64,000 nt of DNA from Sphingomonas endophytica (GCF_001476895.1 NZ_LDTB01000004.1:16051-80050), one strand, 5' to 3'. Counted from the first letter of the stretch, positions 35,205-43,577 are shown. Notes: a model not told the origin generated them from the letters alone. Numbers and translations are program-made.

Positions 35205-36506
35205 CTACCCCGCGACCATCCCCCACAACAGATAGCCGTTCAGCCCGACGATCACCGCCGCGATCACCCACGCCAGCGCGGCCAGCCAGCGCGGCGCGGC
35301 GAAGGAGCCCATCAGCTTTCGGTCGCCGGTGTAGAGGACGAGCGGGATCACCGCGAACGGGAGTTGCAGGCTGAGCACCACCTGGCTGAGCACCAGCAGG
35401 TCGGTCGCGCCGCGGTCGCCGGTCGAGGCGACCACCACCACCGCGGGTACGATCGCGATCGCGCGGGTGATGAGGCGACGCAGCCACGGCACGAGGCGGA
35501 TGTCGAGGAAGCCTTCCATGACGATCTGCCCCGCGAGCGTGCCGGTGACAGTCGAGTTCTGACCGCTGGCCAGCAGCGCGACCGCGAACAGCACGCTGGC
35601 CGCCCCTACCCCCAGCATCGGCGCCAGCAGGCGGTGCGCGTCCTCGATCTCCGCCACCTCGAACCGCCCGGCGGTGTGGAAGGTCGCCGCCGCCAGGATC
35701 AGGATCGCGGCGTTGATGAAGAAGGCCAGCCCCAGCGCGACGGTGGAGTCGATCGTCGCCAGCTTCAACGCCTCGTGCCGGTCGCCTTCGTCCTGACCAT
35801 AAGCGCGGGTCTGGACGATCGAGGAATGGAGGTAGAGGTTGTGCGGCATCACCGTCGCGCCGAGAATGCCGATCGCGATATACAGCATCGCCGGGTTCGC
35901 GACGATCTGCCCGGTCGGGATCAGCCCGGTCGCCGCCGCGCCCCAGTCGGGCCTCGCCCAGAACAGCTCGAACGCGAAACAGCTTGCGATCACGACCAGC
36001 AGCGCGGCGATGAACGCCTCCAGCCGGCGGAAACCATAGCGTTGCAGCGCGAGGATCAGGAACACATCGAGCGCGGTGACCAGCACGCCATAGATCAGCG
36101 GCATCCCGAACAGCAATTTCAAGGCGATGGCGGTGCCCAGCACCTCGGCCAGATCGCAGGCGATGATCGCCACCTCGGCCAGCGCCCAGAGCAGCCACGA
36201 CACCGGTCGCGACGATTTGCGCCGGCACGCCTGCGCCAGATCGAGCCCCGCGCCGATCCCCAACCGCGCCGACAGCGATTGCAGCACGATCGCCATCAGG
36301 TTCGACAACAGCACGACGCTGAGCAAGGCATAGCCGAAGGCGGAGCCGCCCGCGATGTCGGTCGCCCAATTGCCGGGATCCATGTAACCGACCGCGACGA
36401 GCCAGCCGGGGCCGACGAACGCCAGCAGCTTGCGCCAGAAGCCCGCGCCTTTCGGAACGGGGACGGAGGCGAAGCTGTCGCCCAGCGAACGTGCGGGTGA
36501 GGTCAT
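35205..36506 (-). CDS. mntH: Nramp-family divalent metal transporter (MntH-like)
   Basis: A 433-aa protein with 11 or so membrane helices. Helix 1 carries the metal-binding [17 protein letters not shown] motif (DPGN) and helix 6 the [10 protein letters not shown] motif (MPHN), together forming the Mn2+ site of Nramp proteins. The start at ATG 36506 is preferred; the frame is open 47 codons further through repeat-derived sequence. It would take up Mn2+, and possibly Fe2+, with protons. It lies between two palindromic repeats and appears to be a single gene. Confidence 0.92.
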   Translation of the reverse strand: MTSPARSLGDSFASVPVPKGAGFWRKLLAFVGPGWLVAVGYMDPGNWATDIAGGSAFGYALLSVVLLSNLMAIVLQSLSARLGIGAGLDLAQACRRKSSRPVSWLLWALAEVAIIACDLAEVLGTAIALKLLFGMPLIYGVLVTALDVFLILALQRYGFRRLEAFIAALLVVIASCFAFELFWARPDWGAAATGLIPTGQIVANPAMLYIAIGILGATVMPHNLYLHSSIVQTRAYGQDEGDRHEALKLATIDSTVALGLAFFINAAILILAAATFHTAGRFEVAEIEDAHRLLAPMLGVGAASVLFAVALLASGQNSTVTGTLAGQIVMEGFLDIRLVPWLRRLITRAIAIVPAVVVVASTGDRGATDLLVLSQVVLSLQLPFAVIPLVLYTGDRKLMGSFAAPRWLAALAWVIAAVIVGLNGYLLWGMVAG

Positions 36507-36576
36507 GTGCGGGGATGAATGCGGGAGAAGCGTGACGGTTTCAACCGCTTGGCGTGCTCGGGTCCGCGAGGATACC

Positions 36577-36651
36577 GTCATTGCGAGCGGCGCGAAGCAA
36601 TCCAGTGGCGGGCCAGGACGCTCTGGATTGCTTCGCGCCGCTCGCAATGAC
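36577..36651. repeat. Perfect 29-bp inverted repeat with 17-bp loop
   Basis: Arm 36577-36605 starts GTCATTGCGAGCGGCGCG and arm 36623-36651 is its exact reverse complement. It lies between mntH and the phosphorylase gene and would form a very stable cruciform or RNA hairpin. It is a different class from the GTCACCCCGG repeats. Confidence 0.9.
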
Positions 36652-36669
36652 GACGTTCTTTACGCAGCC

Positions 36670-37542
36670 TCAGCCCCCCAGCACGCGCGCCAGCAGTGCG
36701 GCGTTGCGCTCTATCAAGGCGGCATCGCGCTGCGACGGGGCGGTCATGATCGCGCCGTCGAGCGCGGTGTCGATCGGCGACGGGGTCCGCTCGGGCGGCA
36801 GGTGGCGGAGCAGGTGCGCCACCGCGGCGCGCGCGATGCGGCCGTTGGCCGCCATCTGCTCCACGATCTCCGCCACGTCGACCGCCGCGCGATCGTCGCG
36901 CCAGCAATCGTAATCGGTGACCATCCCGACCAGCGCGTAGGGCAACTCCGCCTCGCGTGCCAACCGCGCCTCGGGCATCGCGGTCATGCCGATCACGTCG
37001 CAGCCCCAGTCGCGGTAGAGGCGGCTTTCGGCGCGCGACGAGAATTGCGGCCCTTCCATCGCCAGATAGGTGGCGCGGTCCGCGATACGCCCACCCGCCG
37101 CGGTGAACGCCGCCGCCGCGAGCGCCCCCAGCCGCTCGCAGGTCGGATCGGCCATCGAGACATGCGCGACCAGGCCGGTGCCGAAGAAGCTGGCCGCGCG
37201 CTGCACCGTGCGGTCGATGAACTGGTCGACGACGGCGAAGGTGCCGGGCGGCAATTCCTCCTGCAACGATCCGACCGAGGAGATGGCGAGCAGGTCGGTG
37301 CAGCCGGCACGCTTCAGCGCGTCGACATTGGCGCGCGCCGGGATGTCGTGCGGGGCATGGACGTGCCCGCGCCCGTGGCGGGGCAGAAAGCGGATCGCGA
37401 CCTCGCCGATGCGCCCGAACAGGATCTGGTCGCTGGGCGCGCCCCATGGGCTGGCCACGTCGCGCCATTCGGCATCCTCCAGCCCGTCGATCGCATAAAG
37501 CCCCGAACCGCCGATGATGCCGATCGTCCATTGCGCGTTCAT
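36670..37542 (-). CDS. mtnP: S-methyl-5'-thioadenosine phosphorylase (or related purine phosphorylase)
   Basis: A 290-aa enzyme of the MTAP/PNP family. It starts with the phosphate-binding loop IGIIGGSGLY and has FLPRHGRGHVHAPHDIPARAN, AISSVGSLQEELPPGTFAVVDQFIDRT, the substrate-binding AMEGPQFSSRAESRLYRDWGCDVIGMTAMPEA, and VTDYDCW. These are the MTA phosphorylase signatures. It would split methylthioadenosine into adenine and methylthioribose 1-phosphate for methionine salvage. The start is ATG 37542, which has a GGAGA site. The stop lies just after the 29-bp palindrome. Its start faces the DUF2147 gene. Confidence 0.92.
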   Translation of the reverse strand: MNAQWTIGIIGGSGLYAIDGLEDAEWRDVASPWGAPSDQILFGRIGEVAIRFLPRHGRGHVHAPHDIPARANVDALKRAGCTDLLAISSVGSLQEELPPGTFAVVDQFIDRTVQRAASFFGTGLVAHVSMADPTCERLGALAAAAFTAAGGRIADRATYLAMEGPQFSSRAESRLYRDWGCDVIGMTAMPEARLAREAELPYALVGMVTDYDCWRDDRAAVDVAEIVEQMAANGRIARAAVAHLLRHLPPERTPSPIDTALDGAIMTAPSQRDAALIERNAALLARVLGG

Positions 37543-37566
37543 CACTGATCTCCGATAGTCCGGCAC

Positions 37567-37986
37567 ATGCGTTTCATGCCCCTTGCCGCGCTTGCGCTGC
37601 TCTCCGCCGCCGTCCCCGCGACGGCCTTCGCCGCCACCCCGATCGCCGGACGCTACGTCACCGAGGACGGCGCCGGAATCGTCACGATCGGCCCGTGCGG
37701 CAATAGCGTTTGCGGCAAGCTGACGACGATTCTCAAGAAGCGCCCCGGCGCGGCCGATACCGACGTCAACAATTCCGATGCGGCCTTACGCAACCGTCCC
37801 ATCCTGGGCCTGCCGATCCTGACCGAGTTCAGGGACGAAGGGAAGGACTGGCGCGGCCGGATCTACGATCCGCGCAACGGCAAGACGTACAAGTCGATCG
37901 TTGCGAAGAATGCCGACGGCACGCTGGCGGTGAAGGGCTGCATCGCCTTCTTCTGCCAGACCCAGACATGGCGGCCCGCGAAGTAA
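37567..37986 (+). CDS. DUF2147 domain secreted protein
   Basis: A 139-aa protein with a signal peptide ending VPATAFAATP. The mature part has GRYVTEDGAGIVTIGPCGNSVCGKLT, PILGLPILTEFRDEGKDWRGRIYDPRNGKTYKS and GTLAVKGCIAFFCQTQTW, which matches DUF2147, a family of small periplasmic beta-rich proteins of unknown function. Four conserved Cys could form two disulfides. Divergent from mtnP with only 24 bp between the start codons. Confidence 0.9.
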   Translation: MRFMPLAALALLSAAVPATAFAATPIAGRYVTEDGAGIVTIGPCGNSVCGKLTTILKKRPGAADTDVNNSDAALRNRPILGLPILTEFRDEGKDWRGRIYDPRNGKTYKSIVAKNADGTLAVKGCIAFFCQTQTWRPAK

Positions 37987-37992
37987 CGCGGG

Positions 37993-38937
37993 CTATTCCT
38001 CCAGCCGGTTGCCGCCGCGATCGGCGGCCAGCGCGTTGTTGGCGCGGGCGGTGATCAGCGATTCTTCCTGCCCGCCCGCCTGCCCCACCGCCATCCCGGC
38101 GGACGCGGTGACGGTGCCGATCGGCTCCCCCGAGCCGCGGAGGCGCAGCCGCCGCGCGGCGAAGGCCGTCAATGCCTGTTCGGCGCGCAGCCGCGCCGCC
38201 GCGACGGGCAGGTCGCGAGTGATGAACAGGAATTCGTTACCGCTCCAGCGGATCAGTTCCTGATCGTCGAACGTCTGCTGAAGCGTGGTGGCGAAGGCGT
38301 TGAGCACGTTGTCGCCCACCGCCATGCCGAACCGTTCGTTGATCGCGGCCAGTTCGTCGACCGAGAAGGCGAGGACGATATGCCCCTCGCCGCTTTCGGC
38401 GCTCTCCATCAGCCCGCGCGCGCCGCTGCGGTTCAGCGCCTGGGTCAGGTCGTCGCGATCTTCGTCCTCCGGCGGCGCGACCGGCACGATATTGTCGCGC
38501 AGCCGCACGACCTCGCTGCGCAACGCCGCCAGTTCGCGTTCGGCGCCCGAGAGCCGCGCGACGAAATCGATCGCGGCGGCGGGGTCGCCGGCCTGATCGA
38601 CCATCGTCCCTACGTCGCGCCCCAGCGCCGCCGTCAGGTCGTGCGCGTCCGAGGTCAGCGTGCCGAGTTCCTGCGTCTGTCGCGCCACCGTCCGCTCGCG
38701 CCGGTCGAGCGACACCTCGCGCGGGGGGCCGATGTGTTGGTCGATCAGTTCCTGCACGATGGCGCCGGTCAGCCGCAGCCCACCGTCGGTATGCGCGGCC
38801 ACCGCCTCCGACAGCCGCGATCCGGGCGCGGCGATCACCGCCAGCGCGAATTCGTAATGACCGGGCGACGGATCGAGCTGATGCAGCTCGAGGAAGTTGA
38901 TCGCGCGGCGCGCCCGCTCGAAAGCCGTCCTCACCAC
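37993..38937 (-). CDS. GGDEF-domain protein with degenerate active site
   Basis: A 314-aa cytoplasmic protein. The N-terminal half (about 1-140) is helical and contains LHQLDPSPGHYEFAL, a helical segment also seen before GGDEF domains in the gene at 55328. The C-terminal half is a GGDEF fold with DDLTQALNRSGARG and FGMAVGDNVLNAF, but the signature reads WSGNEFLF in place of GG(D/E)EF, and the first metal-binding region VLAFSVDELAAINERF lacks the usual IDxD. So it probably lacks cyclase activity and may bind c-di-GMP or GTP, or act as a scaffold. Start is GTG 38937; the exact start is uncertain. Confidence 0.82.
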   Translation of the reverse strand: MVRTAFERARRAINFLELHQLDPSPGHYEFALAVIAAPGSRLSEAVAAHTDGGLRLTGAIVQELIDQHIGPPREVSLDRRERTVARQTQELGTLTSDAHDLTAALGRDVGTMVDQAGDPAAAIDFVARLSGAERELAALRSEVVRLRDNIVPVAPPEDEDRDDLTQALNRSGARGLMESAESGEGHIVLAFSVDELAAINERFGMAVGDNVLNAFATTLQQTFDDQELIRWSGNEFLFITRDLPVAAARLRAEQALTAFAARRLRLRGSGEPIGTVTASAGMAVGQAGGQEESLITARANNALAADRGGNRLEE

Positions 38938-39025
38938 CGTCTGTCGCCCACCATCGCCCGACCCGCTCCAGCTTTGTCACCGCCTTGTCGATCGCGTCGT
39001 TAATTTCCCGTGAAGAGGATGTTTC

Positions 39026-39652
39026 TCACACCGGGGCCGCATCCGCGCCGGCGCCATAATGGTGCCAGGTGAAGATCGCCGCCGCGCCGCGATGCGGGCG
39101 CCACGCCTCGGCCAGTTCGCGCGTCAGCCGTTCGCTCGGCCGCTCGGGCAGGCCCAGGATGCGCCCGGTCTCGATCTGCACCGCCAGATCGCCGGCCGGC
39201 CAGATATCGGGCCGCCCCTCCGCGAACAGCAGATAGACCTCCGCCGACCAGCGGCCGATGCCCTTGACGCGGACCAGCTGGGCGACCGCCTCCTCATCAT
39301 CGTCGGGCAGATTGTCGAGATCGAGCCGCCCACTGGTCACCTCGTCCGCCAGGCTGCGCGCATAGCCGGTCTTCTGGCGGGAGAAGCCGCAGGCGCGCAG
39401 GCTGTCGTCGTCCAGCGCCGCGACCACCGCCGGATCGGTCGGATCGCCCAGCACCTCCAGCTTGCGCCACACCGCATCGGCGGCCTTCACGCTGACCTGC
39501 TGCCCGACGATCGTGCGCAGCAGCGTGGCATAGCCCCGCGCGCGGATGCGGGGCGCGGGATAGCCGACCCGCTCCAGCGCGGCGGCGAAGGCCGGCTCGC
39601 GCGCGGCCAGCGCGTCCAGCCCGGCGTTGAGGTCCGTCGCGCTCAGCCCCAT
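39026..39652 (-). CDS. DNA-3-methyladenine glycosylase, AlkA-like (HhH-GPD)
   Basis: A 208-aa base-excision repair enzyme. The helix-hairpin-helix is RVKGIGRWSAEVYLLF, and the catalytic Asp follows in IWPAGDLAVQ, as in AlkA/HhH-GPD enzymes. The upstream LLRTIVGQQVSVKAADAVW is the conserved helix of 3-methyladenine glycosylase II. It would remove alkylated purines from DNA. It is shorter than E. coli AlkA and lacks the N-terminal Ada-like extension, as is normal for this group. It is divergent from the ferredoxin gene with about 50 bp between. Confidence 0.92.
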   Translation of the reverse strand: MGLSATDLNAGLDALAAREPAFAAALERVGYPAPRIRARGYATLLRTIVGQQVSVKAADAVWRKLEVLGDPTDPAVVAALDDDSLRACGFSRQKTGYARSLADEVTSGRLDLDNLPDDDEEAVAQLVRVKGIGRWSAEVYLLFAEGRPDIWPAGDLAVQIETGRILGLPERPSERLTRELAEAWRPHRGAAAIFTWHHYGAGADAAPV

Positions 39653-39705
39653 TGCGCGAGCCTGCGACAGCCGGCATGTGCGGCGCGATCTTTGGTGGAG
39701 TGCAT

Positions 39706-40023
39706 ATGCCCAAGCTTATCGTGGAGACGCGCAACGGGGAAGAACGCGAACTGGAGGGCCAGAGCGGCTTTTCGGTCATGGAGGTGATCCGCGACGCCGG
39801 CATCGACGAGATTCTGGCGCTGTGCGGCGGCTGCTGTTCGTGCGCCACCTGCCATATCCACGTCGATCCGGCCTTCGCCGACAAGCTGCCGCCGATCAGC
39901 GAGGACGAGAACGACCTGCTCGATTCCGCGTCGGAGCGCGACGCGACCTCGCGCCTGTCGTGCCAGTTGCCGTTCGGGCCGGAGCTGGACGGCATGAAAG
40001 TGCGGATCGCCGCCGAGGATTGA
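39706..40023 (+). CDS. 2Fe-2S ferredoxin, adrenodoxin type
   Basis: A 105-aa electron carrier. The iron-sulfur ligands are in LCGGCCSCATC (Cys with spacing x5-x2) and a fourth Cys in RLSCQLPF. Other family marks are SVMEVIRDAGIDEILALCGG and PISEDENDLLDSASERD. This is the vertebrate/bacterial adrenodoxin-like class that serves cytochrome P450s or Fe-S assembly. The ATG at 39706 follows GGTGGAG; the frame extends upstream to 39652 without a better start. No partner reductase or P450 is adjacent. Confidence 0.93.
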   Translation: MPKLIVETRNGEERELEGQSGFSVMEVIRDAGIDEILALCGGCCSCATCHIHVDPAFADKLPPISEDENDLLDSASERDATSRLSCQLPFGPELDGMKVRIAAED

Positions 40024-40102
40024 GCACAAGCGAGGTGTCGGGACGCGTGCTCGTGCCAAGGCAGGAGCCCGGAACCACAAGCGCCAGCGTGCATGACCCC
40101 GG

Positions 40103-40122
40103 ACTCCGGCGTTCGCCGGAGT
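40103..40122. terminator. Palindromic hairpin between the ferredoxin and rlmB genes
   Basis: ACTCCGGCG and CGCCGGAGT form a perfect 9-bp stem with 2 loop bases between the two convergent genes. No U-run is seen on either strand; it could serve either gene weakly. Confidence 0.35.
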
Positions 40123-40150
40123 TCGGTGAGACTTTTCGCGGCGGCGGCGT

Positions 40151-40918
40151 CTACCGCGCCGTCACCGCATAGAGCGCGATCGCGGCGGCGTTCGAGACGT
40201 TGAGGCTCTCGACCTTCGACGAGATCGGCAGCTTCGCCAGCTCGTCGCAATGCGTCTCGGTATTCTGGCGCATCCCCTCGCCCTCCGCGCCCAGCACGAT
40301 CGCGATGCGACGCGACGGGCCGATATCGGTCAGCGCCTGCGGCAGCGTCTGCGGCGCATGGCCGGTCAGCCCGATCCGCCAGCATCCCGCCTCCGCCATT
40401 TCCTCCAGCGCGCGAGCCAGATTGACGACGCGCACCCATGGCACGGTTTCCAGCGCGCCGCTGGCCGCCCGCGCCAGCGCGCCCGATTCGGGGGGCGCGT
40501 GCCGGTCCTGCGTGACGATCCCCAACGCGTCGAACGCCGCCGCCGATCGCAAAATCGCGCCGACATTGTGCGGGTCCGTCACCTGATCCAGCACCACGAT
40601 CGGGCGTGGTCGCTCGGGATCGTCGTGGCTGCCCTGTTCCAGCAGGTCACCCAGCCACACGTCCTCCAGCGGATCGACCTCCGCCACCATTCCCTGGTGC
40701 GGCGCGTCGGACGGCACCAGCCGGCCGAGATCGGCGGCATCGGCGAACACCACGGGCAGCACCGGCGGCAGGTTCAGCGACGCCAGCGCCTCACGCGTGC
40801 CCCAGATCTTGCGCACGGTCCGCTCCGGGTTGGCCAGCGCGGCGATGACCGCGTGACGCCCCCAGAGGCGCGGACGATTGCCCTGCTGCTGGCTGGGGCG
40901 ATGGCCACGGCGCGCCAT
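40151..40918 (-). CDS. rlmB: 23S rRNA (guanosine-2'-O)-methyltransferase RlmB-like, SpoU family
   Basis: A 255-aa SpoU-family methyltransferase. The N-terminal substrate-binding domain has LWGRHAVIAALANPERTVRKIWGT. The catalytic part has SpoU motif 1 VVLDQVTDPHNVGAILRSAAAF, motif 2 IAIVLGAEGEGMR and motif 3 LPISSKVESLNVSNAAAIALYA, where the knot-forming residues lie. It would methylate G2251 of 23S rRNA with SAM. The ATG at 40918 gives a typical N-terminus with a basic stretch (ARRGHRPSQQQGNRP). It lies upstream of, and divergent to, the tRNA-Tyr gene. Confidence 0.92.
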   Translation of the reverse strand: MARRGHRPSQQQGNRPRLWGRHAVIAALANPERTVRKIWGTREALASLNLPPVLPVVFADAADLGRLVPSDAPHQGMVAEVDPLEDVWLGDLLEQGSHDDPERPRPIVVLDQVTDPHNVGAILRSAAAFDALGIVTQDRHAPPESGALARAASGALETVPWVRVVNLARALEEMAEAGCWRIGLTGHAPQTLPQALTDIGPSRRIAIVLGAEGEGMRQNTETHCDELAKLPISSKVESLNVSNAAAIALYAVTAR

Positions 40919-41157
40919 CAGCGCAGCCCCCGGCGGGTGACGGCAGGATCGGGCGAGGGTCGGCACATCATTCGGTCGGGTCCGGTATCGAGGTCACAAA
41001 CGGGCGGGCGCGGACGCTATGCGCCGCCGCCGCGCAGTGCAACCGTTGGCCGCCGTCGATCCGCACGCGAAACTTTTTCACGAAAAGGTGGGAGCGCGCC
41101 GTTGACAGCATCGGCCGGCGCGGGCATTGGGCGCCCTCGCTTTCGAGCGCCGCTCCT

Positions 41158-41243
41158 GGAAGGGTGGCCGAGTGGTTAAAGGCAGCAGACTGTAAATCTG
41201 CCCACGCAAGTGTACGCTGGTTCGAATCCAGCCCCTTCCACCA
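41158..41243 (+). tRNA. tRNA-Tyr (anticodon GUA)
   Basis: An 86-nt tRNA with CCA encoded. Acceptor arms GGAAGGG and CCCTTCC pair fully; the anticodon stem GCAGA/TCTGC frames CTGTAAA with anticodon GTA. It has a long variable arm as expected for bacterial tRNA-Tyr, and a TTCGAAT T-loop. Its 3' part is the integration site of the adjacent island; the gene remains whole because the element recreated the sequence. Confidence 0.95.
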
Positions 41244-42462
41244 TAGCCTTTTCAATGGCTTGGCCTGCCCCGGCATCCTTACCATCATCGTTGTCCGCTA
41301 ATGGCGTGTGCAATTTCGGTGTAATTGCGTCGGGTCGTCCAACCTCCATTGCGCTGATCGCGGTATCGATATGCGATCCATGGACGTGGACGTAGCGGAG
41401 TACCATGGCGAGGGTCTTGTGTCCGCTGATCCGCTGAATGGTGGGAAGGTCCACACCAGCTTTAACCAAGCGCGTGATGGCGGTATGCCGCATAACGTGC
41501 GGGGTTACCTTTGACGGGTCCAAGCCGGCGCGCACGACCGCTCGGGCAAAACCCCGCTCCATGCTAAGGCGGTGCGGAACCTTTGATCCTTGCTCCGATG
41601 GAAAGACCCACCCGTCGCGATCCGCTTCTTTCTCACGCTGGCTTCGGAGCATAGCCGTTAGCGCAAGAGTCATAGGCTGTTCCCTCTCGCCAGCTTTTGC
41701 CAACGGGATAAACACCCTGTTTAGATCAAAATCGATCTTATCGTAGCGCACGGCAACGATTTCGCTATGGCGCATCGCCGCATTCAAGCCAAAGGCTACG
41801 AATAGATGCAGTCTAGCGTCTTGATCGTTCTTCGCAGCCATGAGCAATCTCTCTGCCTGTTCGTCAGAAAGAACCACAATTTTCTTTCTTGGCTCATCGC
41901 CTTTCTTGATACTTGGCTTGCGATCAGAGCGCAGCCAGCCCCACTCAACAGCCCGGTTTAGAAGATGAGATAAAGTGGATAGCTCACGATTAACCGTCGC
42001 TTGGCTCGCTACCTTCGCTCTGCCGTGACTATAATGCTGGATGGCGTAGGGGGTGACGCTATCTAGGCGAGTCTTCCCAAAGGCCGGAAGTAGCTGTTGC
42101 TCGATATGCCGTCGCTTGTTTGCCAAGTCCTTGCCGCCAGTGCGCTCCATGCGATCAAGGTACGCCGTAGCTGCTTCGCCGAAGGACATATGCGTCTTTC
42201 GACCAGCGGGCAGGTCCAGCCGTCCGGCGCGGGCGTCGGTACGCATCTTCTCGATAGCTTGCTCTGCTTGGGTCCGAGTGACGCCCTCACTGGCACGTCC
42301 AATGACCCTGTGTATCCGTGTTCCGTCCACCATTGTGGCGACCTTCCAGCGAATATCCCCGTCCTTCGTCTTTTCGGCGACGATCCCGTGTTCGGAGAGG
42401 CGCTCACCGACAGGGAGCGCTTTTAGCCGAGCTTGCGTAAGTTTTTGATAGGTTGCGGCCAA
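41176..42462 (-). CDS. Tyrosine recombinase integrase of the tRNA-Tyr island
   Basis: A site-specific recombinase of about 428 aa. The SAM-like core-binding domain spans about residues 95-185. The catalytic domain has the Arg in LNAAMRHSEIV, a Lys/His region, HVMRHTAITRL, ISGHKTLAMVLRYVHV, with the nucleophile Tyr in LRYVHV. I start at TTG 42462, which has GGAGG five bases upstream; a TTG at 42495 has no such site. The last residues GAGFEPAYTCVGRFTV are encoded by the tRNA itself, so the C-terminus reads into the att site. The gene sits at the left end of the element, pointing into the tRNA, as in many tRNA-targeting integrases. Confidence 0.9.
   Translation of the reverse strand: MAATYQKLTQARLKALPVGERLSEHGIVAEKTKDGDIRWKVATMVDGTRIHRVIGRASEGVTRTQAEQAIEKMRTDARAGRLDLPAGRKTHMSFGEAATAYLDRMERTGGKDLANKRRHIEQQLLPAFGKTRLDSVTPYAIQHYSHGRAKVASQATVNRELSTLSHLLNRAVEWGWLRSDRKPSIKKGDEPRKKIVVLSDEQAERLLMAAKNDQDARLHLFVAFGLNAAMRHSEIVAVRYDKIDFDLNRVFIPLAKAGEREQPMTLALTAMLRSQREKEADRDGWVFPSEQGSKVPHRLSMERGFARAVVRAGLDPSKVTPHVMRHTAITRLVKAGVDLPTIQRISGHKTLAMVLRYVHVHGSHIDTAISAMEVGRPDAITPKLHTPLADNDDGKDAGAGQAIEKAMVEGAGFEPAYTCVGRFTVCCL
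41188..41243 (+). other. attL: 56-bp direct repeat copy in tRNA-Tyr
   Basis: Positions 41188-41243 (anticodon stem to CCA) are identical base for base to 50943-50998. The next base differs on both sides, so the 56 bp define the attachment core. This copy belongs to the complete tRNA. Confidence 0.93.
41306..41333 (+). promoter_or_regulatory. Candidate integrase arm-type site, left
   Basis: A 28-bp segment starting GTGTGCAATTTCGGTGTAAT matches 22 of 28 bases, in the same orientation, with 50805-50832 near the right end. It contains a direct repeat of GTGNAATT-like units. It lies inside the integrase coding region, 63 bp from the attL core. Confidence 0.4.
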
Positions 42463-42608
42463 CAAATCCTCCGTCAGTCTGCCATGTAAGCTCAACCGCT
42501 AAGAGCGCTGATACTACTCCCATCTAGTCTACAACTTACTAGCCGTTGCCCCTGCCGCTGTCCCCGCCCTAGAGGCGACTCGCACGGCAATGACGCCGTG
42601 CCGAATAC

Positions 42609-42809
42609 ATGGAAAACGCTATGAATGCACTCGCGATCAGACCTACCCCGGACGGGAGACTTTCCCGGACAGACGCAGCCATCTTTCTTGGCTTATCGGC
42701 ACGCACTCTTGCTAATTGGCAACTTAAAGGATTCGGCCCGCCTAGCATCCGTGTCGGGGGACGTAGATTCTATCGGCTCGCCGATCTTAAATCTTTTATT
42801 GGCGACTAA
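42609..42809 (+). CDS. Small HTH-17-type DNA-binding protein (excisionase-like)
   Basis: A 66-aa protein: LSRTDAAIFLGLSARTLANWQLKGFGPPSIRVGGRRFYRLADLKSFIGD is a winged helix-turn-helix of the MerR-like/HTH-17 type used by excisionases and small phage regulators. The ATG at 42609 or 42621 could be the start. Divergent from the integrase with about 150 bp between, so it may direct excision or repress int. Confidence 0.85.
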   Translation: MENAMNALAIRPTPDGRLSRTDAAIFLGLSARTLANWQLKGFGPPSIRVGGRRFYRLADLKSFIGD

Positions 42810-42813
42810 CCCG

Positions 42814-43080
42814 ATGCCGCGACGATCAACTCGGAAGGGCACAGCCTTCATCGAAGAGATTTTCTACAAGACTGCAACCGCGCGACGTGGTGGTCCCGTT
42901 CGCCGATCTGTTGCTACGATCGAACGAGAGGCATCACTCATTGCGGTGTTCGCCGCAGCAACCGCAAGGGGCTGGGCTGTCACGCAGAGCGGTTCGTACT
43001 GGCAGTTTACGAGCGTAGCCAATCGTCCGCTACGTGTCGTTGGCGTCGATGGCGCTGGCAAGCCTCTATTAGCGCCATAG
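42814..43080 (+). CDS. Hypothetical island protein, 88 aa
   Basis: A basic protein (RRSTRKGTAFIEEIFYKTATARRGGPVRRS) that follows the HTH-17 gene by 4 bp in the same direction and probably shares its transcript. The C-terminal part ARGWAVTQSGSYWQFTSVANRPLRVV is beta-like. No ribosome site is clear. I do not recognise it; the frame is also open upstream, where it shadows the previous gene. Confidence 0.5.
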   Translation: MPRRSTRKGTAFIEEIFYKTATARRGGPVRRSVATIEREASLIAVFAAATARGWAVTQSGSYWQFTSVANRPLRVVGVDGAGKPLLAP

Positions 43081-43370
43081 CGCGATCGATGGGCACGGGC
43101 GGGGATATTCCCGCCCGGCTCCCTACACCGTGCCACAAGCCCCGCTATGGGCCTGTCTACCTGTTTCCAGAAAACGGCGTGCGCGGCTGGAAGATGGTTG
43201 ACGCACATCACCGATTAATAGCTAGGGCAAGACTGGCGACAAGATCGACCTTAAGTCCTTAAAGGCTGCCAATTAAGAGCACTCCAACAACAACAGTTCT
43301 CTAAGACATGGCTTAAGACCTAAATGACGAAGGGTTGCGGTGATCCGGTGGCAGCGCAATACGCCTCACT

Positions 43371-43577
43371 ATGACGCACGAAACACACAGCAACCGCATC
43401 CTCCGCCGTCCCGAAGTTGAACGTATCGTCGGGCTGGGCCGCTCTTCCATTTACCGCCTGATCAGTGAAGGTCTATTCCCGCGCCCAATTGCGATTGGTC
43501 GTCGTGCAGTGGGTTGGACCTTATCTTCAATCGAAGAATGGCTTTCTTTGCGCCCCGTATCGACGGGTTGGCGCTGA
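43371..43577 (+). CDS. AlpA-family small regulator
   Basis: A 68-aa protein with RILRRPEVERIVGLGRSSIYRLISEGLFPRPIAIGRRAVGWTLSSIEEWLSLRP, the full AlpA/phage-regulatory HTH. AlpA proteins activate excision or replication genes of P4-like satellites and islands. It sits just upstream of the polymerase-like gene, so it may turn that gene on. About 290 bp of non-coding sequence precede it. Confidence 0.88.
   Translation: MTHETHSNRILRRPEVERIVGLGRSSIYRLISEGLFPRPIAIGRRAVGWTLSSIEEWLSLRPVSTGWR

Noticed and set aside
38237..38980. Alternative N-terminus of the degenerate GGDEF protein from ATG 38980 (MTKLERVGRWW), needing a frameshift
   Set aside because: The frame differs by one base from the GGDEF frame and turns to shadow sequence after about 20 codons. 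It might be a real frameshifted start, but nothing confirms it, so I kept GTG 38937.
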